Of a DNA stretch of 64,000 nucleotides, positions 27,101 through 33,860 are shown one piece after another. Under the pieces are notes generated by a model. The model made no database searches. It was not told the DNA's origin and saw only the letters and a list, made by a program, of their open reading frames with translations. How positions within the stretch are numbered: position 1 is the stretch's first letter; every line of letters starts with the position of its first letter. The stretch is taken from the NCBI RefSeq assembly GCF_001375495.1, contig NZ_LN831058.1, positions 454,768 through 518,767 on the forward strand, given 5' to 3'. Source of the DNA: Flaviflexus massiliensis (GTDB lineage: Bacteria > Actinomycetota > Actinomycetes > Actinomycetales > Actinomycetaceae). Position numbers and translations under genes: made by a program.

Positions 27101-28044
27101 TCTCCGGCTTCGCCTCCATGAACGCAACCGCGGATTCGGATGCGATGGCAGCTAAGGGCATCAACGAACGCTTCTACTCGCGTGCGAACGACCGTCGCCG
27201 TGCCGGCTTCGTCGAATCCCAGGGTGGTGGCACGATCCTGCTCGCACGCGGCTCCGTCGCTGCCGAGATGGGTCTGCCCGTGTACGCGGTCGTTGGTTTC
27301 GCCCAGTCGTACGCCGACGGTGCGCACACCTCGATCCCGGCCCCGGGACTCGGTGCGCTCGCAGCCGGACGCGGCGGAGTGAACTCGAAGCTCGTCAAGA
27401 ACCTCGCCGACCTGGGTGTCGCCGTTGATGAGATCGCCGTGATCTCCAAGCACGACACGTCCACGAACGCGAACGATCCGAACGAGTCCAGCCTCCACAC
27501 CCGTCTCGCGGGCGCCATGGGACGCACGGAAGGTAACCCGTACTTCGTGGTATCGCAGAAGACACTGACCGGTCACGCGAAGGGCGGTGCCGCGGTATTC
27601 CAGACTGCCGGCCTCGCCGATATCTTCCGCACCGGCAAGATCCCCGCGAACAAGGCACTCGACTGTGTCGATCCGGAGCTTGCTACCTCCCCGGGTCTGG
27701 TGTGGCTGCGCGACCCAATCCAGCTGCCCACCACGGTAAAGGCAGGTCTGCTCACCTCGCTCGGCTTCGGTCACGTCTCGGCACTCGTTGCCCTCGTGCA
27801 CCCGGCAGCATTCGAGCAGGCGGTCCGTCAGGAGCGCGGCGAGGATGCTGCCACGGCCTGGGTGGAGGCTGCGTCGGCACGCCTGCGTGCCGGTGTGCGC
27901 CGCCGCGAGGCAGGCATGCTAGGGCATGAGCCCCTGTTCACCGCGATCGAGGATCGTCGCTTCAAGGGTGAGACGAAGGAACTGGAAGCAGCCATGCTTC
28001 TCGATCCTGAGGCACGCCTTTCTGAGAGCGGTTTTTTCGAGTGA
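24112..28044 (+). CDS. fas: Type I fatty acid synthase, C-terminal part (ACP-KR-KS)
   Basis: This frame gives 1310 residues: a Pro-rich start, the ACP region with the phosphopantetheine serine in GVSSRLNQLLMDFSSELG (near residue 65; equivalent to GGKS in fungal FAS), ketoreductase near 365 (GQVAIVTGMAPNSIAGG), and ketosynthase with active Cys in IGACATAAVS (near 961), KHDTSTNANDPNES and LTGHAKGG. Together with the preceding frame it makes a complete FAS I of about 3030 residues. The GTG at 24112 overlaps the TAG of the first frame but has no ribosome binding site; I treat it as internal. A second C run (14, at 24136-24149) must also change by one base to restore a single frame. The end overlaps acpS by GTGA. 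Confidence 0.85.
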   Translation: MVKKDRPRPPPPPPAPAPAGSVERPADLPYRASDAIKTLLAFANKLRPEQIGAADTTGTLTNGVSSRLNQLLMDFSSELGLASVEGAAEADVATLSNTVDRAAHNYKPFGPVLSEAIKDRVRKLFGAAGQKQSYIAERVGNVWQLGEGWVAHTTSAILLGTRPGSSTRGGDLATMATEASSVNDINAIIDAAVTEIGAAHGIPVAIPSGGGAGGGATVDSAALDEFSESITGKTGILAQSARHLLGALGLDETVPASFDHAEENETREALDAIEAELGSGWVKLVTPAFDARQAILLDDRWASAREDLARLWAGTELPETVSFKGAGQAVADQATWWAGQSDGETKARFGEIADEALDQTPGEYSGQVAIVTGMAPNSIAGGVVAKLLAGGATVVATASRINAARLAFAKTLYRENASAEAALWLVPANLSSYRDVDALVDWIGTEQSETVGSDVKVTKPALVPDLYFPFAAPPVAGSVEDAGPAAENQARLLLWSVERSMTALSKIGADTNVEHRLHVVLPGSPNRGTFGGDGAYGEVKAAFDAIANKWQVEPWAERITIAHPRIGWVAGTGLMGGNDPLVEAAEKSGIRVWTPAEISSELLALCTPESKTKALEAPLDADLTGGMGKINIAALRDEVETPVLAEVEDAPATLQALPSPVRTFQPTAQWTKVKTSLDDMVVVVGLGEVSPWGSGRTRFEAEYGIQSDGTVELTAAGVLELAWMTGLLRWMDTPVAGWYDTDDKIVDEAEIFDRYRDEVVARSGVRTFVDSIAIEDLTSPEAVEMFLDKDVTFGVDSEEAAKSYVDADPAFTEAHEVDGEWQVTRKTGARSRMPRRATMARKVGGQFPTDFDPTRWGIPTSMVESIDRIAVWNLVSAVDAYLSAGFSPAEILQAVHPSDVAMTQGTGFGGMTSMRKLFLDRFLAEDIPSDILQETLPNVVAAHTMQSYIGGYGSMIHPIGACATAAVSVEEGVDKIACGKADFVVAGAIDDISVESISGFASMNATADSDAMAAKGINERFYSRANDRRRAGFVESQGGGTILLARGSVAAEMGLPVYAVVGFAQSYADGAHTSIPAPGLGALAAGRGGVNSKLVKNLADLGVAVDEIAVISKHDTSTNANDPNESSLHTRLAGAMGRTEGNPYFVVSQKTLTGHAKGGAAVFQTAGLADIFRTGKIPANKALDCVDPELATSPGLVWLRDPIQLPTTVKAGLLTSLGFGHVSALVALVHPAAFEQAVRQERGEDAATAWVEAASARLRAGVRRREAGMLGHEPLFTAIEDRRFKGETKELEAAMLLDPEARLSESGFFE
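24136..24149. repeat. Cytosine run of 14 in the FAS linker
   Basis: Fourteen C in a row, 67 bases after the first run. A length of 13 or 16 would join the linker frame to the ACP-KR-KS frame. Confidence 0.9.
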
Positions 28045-28499
28045 TCATCGGCGTGGGTGTAGACCTTGTCGACATTGAGTCCTTTGCTGAGCAACTGGAC
28101 TCACCCGGCACGGCCTACACCCGCGCTTTCACCGGCCAGGAGCGCCGCACCGCCACGGTGCGGGCGGCGCTCACCGGCTCCCCACACTCTCATCTAGCAG
28201 CCCGCTGGGCCGCGAAAGAATCCTTCATCAAAGCCTGGTCCGCAGCCCTCGTCGGAACCCCGCCCCCACTCAACCAGGAAGACATCATCTGGTCCCATAT
28301 CGAGGTCGTTGTTGATCGCTGGGGCCGCCCCTCCCTCACCATTCACGAACCCCTGCTCACCACTGTCACCACATCAATTGCGGATATTCACGGCGAGGGT
28401 ACCCCATCCTGGCATCTATCGATGAGCCACGATGGGGGGATGGCGATGGCAACAGTGATTGCAGAGCATTCTGCCCATGAGAATCCCACACTCAAATAA
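28041..28499 (+). CDS. acpS: Holo-[acyl-carrier-protein] synthase
   Basis: The 152-residue phosphopantetheinyl transferase begins at a GTG overlapping the FAS stop. It has the AcpS motifs GVGVDLVDIESF (metal Asp) and AARWAAKESFIKA (Glu and Lys), and the C-terminal WHLSMSHDGGMAMATVI. It transfers 4'-phosphopantetheine from CoA to the Ser of the FAS ACP domain. Translational coupling to the FAS gene is usual in FAS I actinomycetes, because the synthase is inactive without it. It ends the operon. Confidence 0.88.
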   Translation: MIIGVGVDLVDIESFAEQLDSPGTAYTRAFTGQERRTATVRAALTGSPHSHLAARWAAKESFIKAWSAALVGTPPPLNQEDIIWSHIEVVVDRWGRPSLTIHEPLLTTVTTSIADIHGEGTPSWHLSMSHDGGMAMATVIAEHSAHENPTLK

Positions 28500-29031
28500 C
28501 TCTAAGTTCGCTGGCAGAAGCTCAACAGCTACGCACCGCTACCGAGCAATCAATAGATAACCGAGACCGGTCACCGATTCTGTCGCAGACGTGAAGACGA
28601 GGACCCTTCGGCGCCGGTAGGGCAAGCGCTATGAATCCCCAGTAGACACAGCTAAAACATCCCGAGGAACGGGAGGCCGACACGGCAGTTGCAGACGCAC
28701 AAGTTACATCAACAGCTTGTCGAGGCACTAGCACACACCGGGAACTGACGCAGGGGCATACACCCAAGCTGAGTGCAGCCGCGCATGACCGACTCATCAC
28801 CACTCAAGCCACTGCACTGCGACTATTCGAGACCGGGCCAATCGTGGGACACGATGAAACACGTGGCGAGACCCGCCTCGAAATTCCCGGCATGTGAAAA
28901 CTGTCAGCAAGTAGTAATCGCACCAACCAATAAACAGGAAGGTCACCCAGGAGCAGGCGGTGACCTTCCTTGCTACTGATAACTGGGCGGCTTAGCGGCG
29001 TGACCCAATCAGTCCGATGTTGGGCGCTCTG
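28500..29031. other. Gene-poor region with one hairpin
   Basis: No convincing gene is present in these 530 bases; short frames on both strands have no family character or ribosome binding site. A perfect 12-base-pair hairpin lies at 28936-28970. Confidence 0.5.
28936..28970. terminator. Hairpin, possible terminator
   Basis: AGGAAGGTCACC pairs perfectly with its complement across an 11-base loop. There is no long T run on either side, so termination is possible but weakly supported. It could serve the fatty acid operon or the minus-strand remnant at 29032. Confidence 0.5.
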
Positions 29032-29283
29032 TTAGTCATAAATTGAGTATCGGTGCCCCGGATCAATCGCGAGAATCACCATCTGCTCGTCCTCAATAGC
29101 GCAGATCACTCGCCAGTCTCCTGCAACAGGATAGCCCATAAGCCCGCCAGACGGTCCGTGAGAGCCTTTATATTCCAAGCGCAAGCATCTGCCACACGGG
29201 AGTGACTGGATCGGTGATGCCAACAACAACGTTTTCCATATCGAAAACGGCACCGTCCTGAGCACCGATACGCCGGATCTCAA
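29032..29283 (-). pseudogene. RelE/ParE-type toxin, probably truncated
   Basis: The last 45 residues match the end of RelE-family toxins: GDWRVICAIEDEQMVILAI followed by DPGHRYSIYD, with the conserved Arg and the GHR motif. The N-terminal half lacks the usual helical pair and has no family character, and no antitoxin gene lies next to it, so this looks like a remnant. An overlapping frame (29168-29362) starts with a membrane helix, suggesting two gene pieces joined here. RelE toxins cut mRNA at the ribosome; activity is doubtful for this piece. Confidence 0.5.
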
Positions 29284-29362
29284 GGAACCCGATTATCACC
29301 ACACCCAGGCACGCTATAGCGATACCTGCGACTATTTTCAGCAGAATATTTCGTTGCGACAC
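29168..29362 (-). CDS. Possible small single-pass membrane protein
   Basis: The 64-residue frame starts MSQRNILLKIVAGI and has one strong membrane helix (residues 7-27) and a short outside tail. It overlaps the RelE-like fragment in another frame, so at most one of them is translated in full. It may be the N-terminal piece of a decayed gene. The family is not recognised. Confidence 0.3.
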   Translation of the reverse strand: MSQRNILLKIVAGIAIACLGVVIIGFLEIRRIGAQDGAVFDMENVVVGITDPVTPVWQMLALGI

Positions 29363-29503
29363 TAGTACCCTTCAAGAGATGTGAATGCAATCCACGAAAA
29401 CATCTTTTAAGCCTGATACGCAAGAGCTAGGACATTAAGTTCATAAAATAATATCGACATCGCGATGCGGCATTGCATTGACACCAGATTTATCACAGAA
29501 GAA

Positions 29504-29625
29504 GTTCCTGCAGTCTACGAGGTGCAAAAGTTACTGTTGAAGTTCTCCTGGTTGCGGATGGCTTTGCGCTCATCGAGGGCAACGTGGCAGCGGGAGACAC
29601 GGTGGAGATTGCGGTGGAACCGTGA
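29504..29625 (+). pseudogene. Remnant of an efflux adaptor (MacA/HlyD type)
   Basis: The end of a membrane-fusion protein is recognisable: VPAVYEVQ in one frame, then GAKVTVEVLLVADGFALIEG and VAAGDTVEIAVEP in another, ending at the TGA that overlaps the start of the ABC ATPase. This is the C-terminal strand set of adaptors that pair with MacB-type transporters. One base shift near 29525 joins the frames. Everything upstream of about 29500 is missing. Confidence 0.55.
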
Positions 29626-30287
29626 GCGTTCTGGAACTTTCGGGCATTTCCAAAACCTATGACGTCAATCCTCCCATCACAGCCCTCAACGGCCTTGATC
29701 TCAGCGTTGACCCGGGAGAGAAAGTTGCGATTTTTGGGGAGTCCGGTGCCGGAAAATCCACCCTACTTAACATCCTTGGCCTCCTCGATACGGCATCGGC
29801 AGGCGAGTACCGTCTTGCTGGGCTTGATGCCACCAAGCTCTCAGCCAAGCAAACCGACCTCGTTAGATCCGAACACATTGGATTTGTTTTTCAGGATTTT
29901 CACATTCTTGGCCACCGGACCGTGGCGGAGAATCTGACGATCAAGTTAGCTATCAGTCAGGTCCCCCGCTCCCGGCGACAATCCCTCATTAGCTCCACCC
30001 TCGAGCAGGTTGGACTCTCCCACCGGGAAAACTCACTCGGTAGGCTCCTGTTGGGTGGCGAGAAACAGCGCCTTGCCATCGCCCGCGCCATCATGAACGA
30101 ACCAGCACTTCTACTTGCCGATGAGCCAACGGGGAACCTTGACTCCCGTCATGCTCACGCAATCTTGGATCTGTTTGATGAACAGGCTGACAAGGGTGCC
30201 GCGGTCGTGATCATCACGCACGATGAGCGCATCGCTCGCTGGGCTAAGCGGGTTCTGACACTGCGTGATGGGCGGTTGCACGCATGA
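29622..30287 (+). CDS. ABC transporter ATP-binding protein (MacB/LolD type)
   Basis: The 221-residue ATPase starts at a GTG overlapping the adaptor remnant. It has Walker A GESGAGKST (near residue 40), Q-loop VFQDFH, Walker B LLLADEPTGNLD, and the H-loop IITHDE. The signature motif reads LLGGEKQR, where LSGGEQQR is usual; the Ser that contacts ATP is a Leu. It energises the permease encoded next, with which it overlaps by ATGA. MacB/LolD-type systems move lipoproteins, peptides or drugs, or transmit mechanical force across the membrane. Confidence 0.85.
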   Translation: MSVLELSGISKTYDVNPPITALNGLDLSVDPGEKVAIFGESGAGKSTLLNILGLLDTASAGEYRLAGLDATKLSAKQTDLVRSEHIGFVFQDFHILGHRTVAENLTIKLAISQVPRSRRQSLISSTLEQVGLSHRENSLGRLLLGGEKQRLAIARAIMNEPALLLADEPTGNLDSRHAHAILDLFDEQADKGAAVVIITHDERIARWAKRVLTLRDGRLHA

Positions 30288-31570
30288 GCGGGAATGGCAC
30301 GTCGCGCATTGACCTGCGTGAGAAACGGATTGGAAGGCGACAATTCTCTATCCAATCTGTACGCGACCTCGCGATCGACGTGGTTATCGAATTGCGTTCA
30401 CAGGCCGCTAAGACAGCACTTCTGATTATGTCCGTCGCACTCAGCGTCGGTGCTCTCATCTCCTCCATCGGCATCTCTCAGAATGCTGCCGCACAGATCG
30501 ATGCCGATCTGGCCGCATCCACAAATACCCTCATTCTCGTCACCAGAACCTTGCAAGAGGATCCCGACACCACACAGGCTCTGGGAGACGGGGAGGAATT
30601 GGATGGCATGCCGGCACCGCTCCTTTCCTTCCCGGCCGATGTGGAGGAGCGTGCCAACCGTCTCTCCACTGTAGCTGCGACCGGGAGGATCCTTCACGTC
30701 TCGGAGCTCACCACTCCTTACATCACCCGCTCAATCGACAGTGCGGTGGCCTGGCAACCCCGAGTGGATGCGGCAACAGCCGGTTATCTCGATGCTGCCG
30801 AGATCGATGCGACAAACCTGGCATGGATGCTTGATGGGAAGGAGCGCATTGCCCTTCTGGGGGACGCTGCGGCAGCGGACTTGGGCATACCCGTGACGCG
30901 GCACCCCGAGGGCCTCACTGTCACTATTAATGGGATCCACTATTCGGTGGTGGGATTCCTTCCGGACGAGCATCAGCTCACCGGAAGCATTGTTATCCCA
31001 TACGACCGAGGACTGTCCTTGGTCGGCAGTGATGTCTCAACCGAAATCTTGGTGCGCACTGAGGTCGGTGCAGGCAACCAGATCTCCTCCATTATTCGGC
31101 ACCAGATCATGCCGGAGAATCCCACAAGCCTCACCGCATCGGGCATCATGACAGCCGATGTGGCACGTTCCCAGGTATCGACTCAACTCACTCAACAGGT
31201 GCTCTGGGTGGGCCTGTTCCTCCTAGTTCTTACGATCCTCCTGATAGCGAACTCGATGATCGTCTCGGTTACTTCCCGCACCTCCGAGATTGGTGTGCGC
31301 CGGGCTCTAGGAAGTACTCGTACCGGGGTTTCAGCCGTGTTCTGGTTTGAGGGGATGGTCATCGGTTTGCTTGGCGGGCTCGGCGGAAGCGCTATTGCCT
31401 CCTGGGTGGTTCTCGCCGCCGCCGCGGCAAGCGGCTGGACAGCTCATCTCAATCTCCTCATGATCATGACCGGCCCTCTCCTTGGTGGGCTCGTTGGTCT
31501 TATCGCCTCCGCGTATCCCGCAGTCCGCGCCTCCCACATCCAGCCCGCCATCGCCGTCCGAGCAAACTAG
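30284..31570 (+). CDS. ABC transporter permease (MacB/FtsX type)
   Basis: The 428-residue permease has an N-terminal membrane helix (TALLIMSVALSVGALISS, residues 44-61), an external MacB-PCD-like domain of about 230 residues, and three C-terminal helices with the FtsX signature (VSVTSRTSEIGVRRALGST). The end (SAYPAVRASHIQPAIAVRAN) is typical of the family. It works with the ATPase just upstream. With the adaptor gene decayed, the pair may act alone, as many Gram-positive MacB systems do. Substrate is unknown. Confidence 0.85.
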   Translation: MSGNGTSRIDLREKRIGRRQFSIQSVRDLAIDVVIELRSQAAKTALLIMSVALSVGALISSIGISQNAAAQIDADLAASTNTLILVTRTLQEDPDTTQALGDGEELDGMPAPLLSFPADVEERANRLSTVAATGRILHVSELTTPYITRSIDSAVAWQPRVDAATAGYLDAAEIDATNLAWMLDGKERIALLGDAAAADLGIPVTRHPEGLTVTINGIHYSVVGFLPDEHQLTGSIVIPYDRGLSLVGSDVSTEILVRTEVGAGNQISSIIRHQIMPENPTSLTASGIMTADVARSQVSTQLTQQVLWVGLFLLVLTILLIANSMIVSVTSRTSEIGVRRALGSTRTGVSAVFWFEGMVIGLLGGLGGSAIASWVVLAAAAASGWTAHLNLLMIMTGPLLGGLVGLIASAYPAVRASHIQPAIAVRAN

Positions 31571-31747
31571 CTAGGGAGTTTCGCTACCTGAATCTCAGAG
31601 GTTCTGGTAATTTCTCATCATTCAAGGTTCAAATACTGAGAATTTCCCGCTGACGCCCGCGAACTAGGTTGTGTCCGGGATTACTCGTCCGTATGATGTT
31701 GCCCGACATCTGTCAGAGGTGACAGTTCCTGACCATAAGGAAAAGCA

Positions 31748-33445
31748 ATGACGCGACTAGTAAACGTTCCTGAAGATTTTCCCTCAGAATCCCTGCGCGG
31801 ATTCGTCCTTGCCAACAAGCGTTACGTGAAGCCCGTCTACGGTGGCGTGGTTCGTTCCACCGCTACGCGCGACGGCAAGGTTGCGGTTGTGTACGGTGGC
31901 GGTTCGGGACATTACCCGGCTTTCGCTGGCTGGGTTGGTCAGGGCTTTGCTGATGGTGCCGTGTGCGGCAACATTTTCTCATCCCCCTCGGGCGCACAGG
32001 CCTACTCGGTTCTCAAGGCAGCCGATCGCGGCGCTGGTGTGCTCATGGGCTTCGGAAACTATGCTGGTGACGTCCTCCACTTCGGTCAGGCCATTGAGCG
32101 CCTTCGCGCCGAAGGCATCCAGGCCGACACCCTCGTCGTCACCGACGACATTGCTTCCGGTTCGAAGGACGAGCTGGAGAAGCGCCGCGGCATCGCAGGT
32201 GACTTCCCCACGTTCAAGATCGCTTCCGCAGCCGCCGAGGCCGGACTCAACTTTGATGAGGTCAAGCGAGTCTTCGAGAAGGCCAACGACGCGACCCGTT
32301 CCTTCGGTGTGGCTTTCGATGGCTGCACCCTGCCCGGTGCGGACGGCCCGCTGTTCACCGTCCCGGAAGGGAAGATGGCAATCGGTCTCGGCATCCACGG
32401 CGAGCCCGGCGTTGACGAAGCACCCCTGGGTACCGCAAACGAAGTTGCGAAGACTCTCGTTGACGGTCTGCTGGATGATCGTCCGGCGAGCGCTGGCAAC
32501 CGCGTTGTTGCCATCATTAACGGTCTTGGCGACACCAAGTACGAAGAGATGTTCATCGTTGCTGGCGCGGTCTCGGACCTCCTGGAGGCAGAAGGCATCG
32601 AGATCGCTGATCTCGAGTCGGGCGAGTTCGTGACGAGCTTGGACATGGCCGGCATCTCCCTCACCCTCGTCTGGGTTGATGACGAACTCGAGCAGTACTG
32701 GAATGCTCCCTGCGACTCCCCCGCCTACCGCAAGGGCTCGGTTGGTGACGTTGCACGCGACGACGCCGTTCTCAACAATGAAGCCACCAAGGTCACCGTG
32801 ACCGAGACGGGCTCCGAAGCCTCCCAGGCAGCAGCCAAGAAGGCCGCCGAACTCCTCGGCAACGTGGCTGCCATGCTTGAAGAGAAGAAGAACTACTTCG
32901 GTGAACTCGATGCCGTAGCCGGCGATGGTGACCACGGTATTGGCATGGAGAACGGTTCCCGTGCGGCTGCCAAGGCAGCCCAGGCACTGGTAGCTGACGG
33001 TGCGGGTATCTCCACGACCCTTGCCGCTGCTGGTGACGCATGGTCCGACCGTGCCGGGGGTACCTCCGGTGCTCTCTGGGGCGCGATCCTCACCTCGTTC
33101 GGTGCGGTTCTCGGCAACGAGGACACCCCGTCCGAAGAAGCAATTGTTGAGGGTGTTGCCGCAGCACTCGACGCCGTTCAGCGACTCGGTGGTGCCGAGG
33201 TTGGCGACAAGACTCTCGTTGACTCTTTCAGCCCCCTCGTTGATACTCTGAAGTCCACCGAAGGTGACCTCAAGACCCGCCTCGACGCCGCCATCACCGC
33301 CGGCGCAGCAGGTGCAGAGTCCACCAAGGACATGGTTGCTAAGGTTGGTCGCGCTCGTCCTCTCGGTGAGAAGTCCGTTGGCACCCCAGACCCGGGCTCG
33401 GTATCGCTCGTCGAGGTTGCTCGCGTTCTCTACGCAGCACTATAA
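31748..33445 (+). CDS. Dihydroxyacetone kinase-type enzyme (DhaK-DhaL fusion)
   Basis: The 565-residue protein fuses DhaK and DhaL, as in ATP-dependent dihydroxyacetone kinases. DhaK has VVYGGGSGHYPAFAG, the catalytic His in GLGIHGEPGVDE (near residue 217) and NGLGDTKYEEMF. DhaL (from about 365) has the nucleotide-Mg site VAGDGDHGIGMENG and DRAGGTSGALWG. It phosphorylates dihydroxyacetone or a related ketose such as erythrulose; the sequence alone does not choose. It stands alone with AAGGAAAAG before the ATG and a terminator hairpin at 33482-33510. Confidence 0.85.
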   Translation: MTRLVNVPEDFPSESLRGFVLANKRYVKPVYGGVVRSTATRDGKVAVVYGGGSGHYPAFAGWVGQGFADGAVCGNIFSSPSGAQAYSVLKAADRGAGVLMGFGNYAGDVLHFGQAIERLRAEGIQADTLVVTDDIASGSKDELEKRRGIAGDFPTFKIASAAAEAGLNFDEVKRVFEKANDATRSFGVAFDGCTLPGADGPLFTVPEGKMAIGLGIHGEPGVDEAPLGTANEVAKTLVDGLLDDRPASAGNRVVAIINGLGDTKYEEMFIVAGAVSDLLEAEGIEIADLESGEFVTSLDMAGISLTLVWVDDELEQYWNAPCDSPAYRKGSVGDVARDDAVLNNEATKVTVTETGSEASQAAAKKAAELLGNVAAMLEEKKNYFGELDAVAGDGDHGIGMENGSRAAAKAAQALVADGAGISTTLAAAGDAWSDRAGGTSGALWGAILTSFGAVLGNEDTPSEEAIVEGVAAALDAVQRLGGAEVGDKTLVDSFSPLVDTLKSTEGDLKTRLDAAITAGAAGAESTKDMVAKVGRARPLGEKSVGTPDPGSVSLVEVARVLYAAL

Positions 33446-33860
33446 AGAGTCAGCACCGATTCGATAATCGATAGGTGAGTAGTGGGCCAGTCCAGCTTGG
33501 ACTGGCCCACCATCGCGTTCACGCACCATTTCCGTCATCGACCGTATTCGAGAAGCTATGACCTTGAGCTGGTGTCGCCGTTCTATCGATCCACTCTGTG
33601 TTCTCGCCGGTGGCAAGGATGTGCGATACGCCAGCCTGCTCATTTCAAAGAGGTAGCACCTGCAATCTTCTTCATTTGCTCTTGCAAGTGCCTTAGCTGG
33701 CGCTTCCTTTAATAACAGTTTCTGACTCCCACCAAGCAAGTTATCCCAATGCTAGCGAGCAGGATAGCTACTCGTTGATCTCCATTCATTTAGAATTCAC
33801 GACTTTTCCATACCCTGAGGAGGCCCCTTTCAGGCTGTTTTCAAGTTCTAAGGAAAATAC
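33446..33860. other. Intergenic region with terminator
   Basis: Apart from the hairpin at 33482-33510 no feature is clear in these 415 bases. The last 100 bases are AT-rich, suiting the promoter of the large secreted protein that starts at 33861. Confidence 0.45.
33482..33510 (+). terminator. Hairpin terminator after the kinase gene
   Basis: A perfect 12-base-pair stem (GTGGGCCAGTCC with its complement) and a 5-base loop lie 37 bases after the kinase stop. There is no T run, which is common in high-GC actinomycetes. Confidence 0.65.

Noticed and set aside
21581-27801. Very long antisense frames opposite the FAS gene (875 and 630 residues)
   Set aside because: Codon-bias shadows of FAS; Arg/Gly/Val/His-rich translation without motifs.
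28522-28979. Two short frames between acpS and the RelE remnant
   Set aside because: Cys/Arg/Pro-rich composition, no ribosome binding site, no family character.
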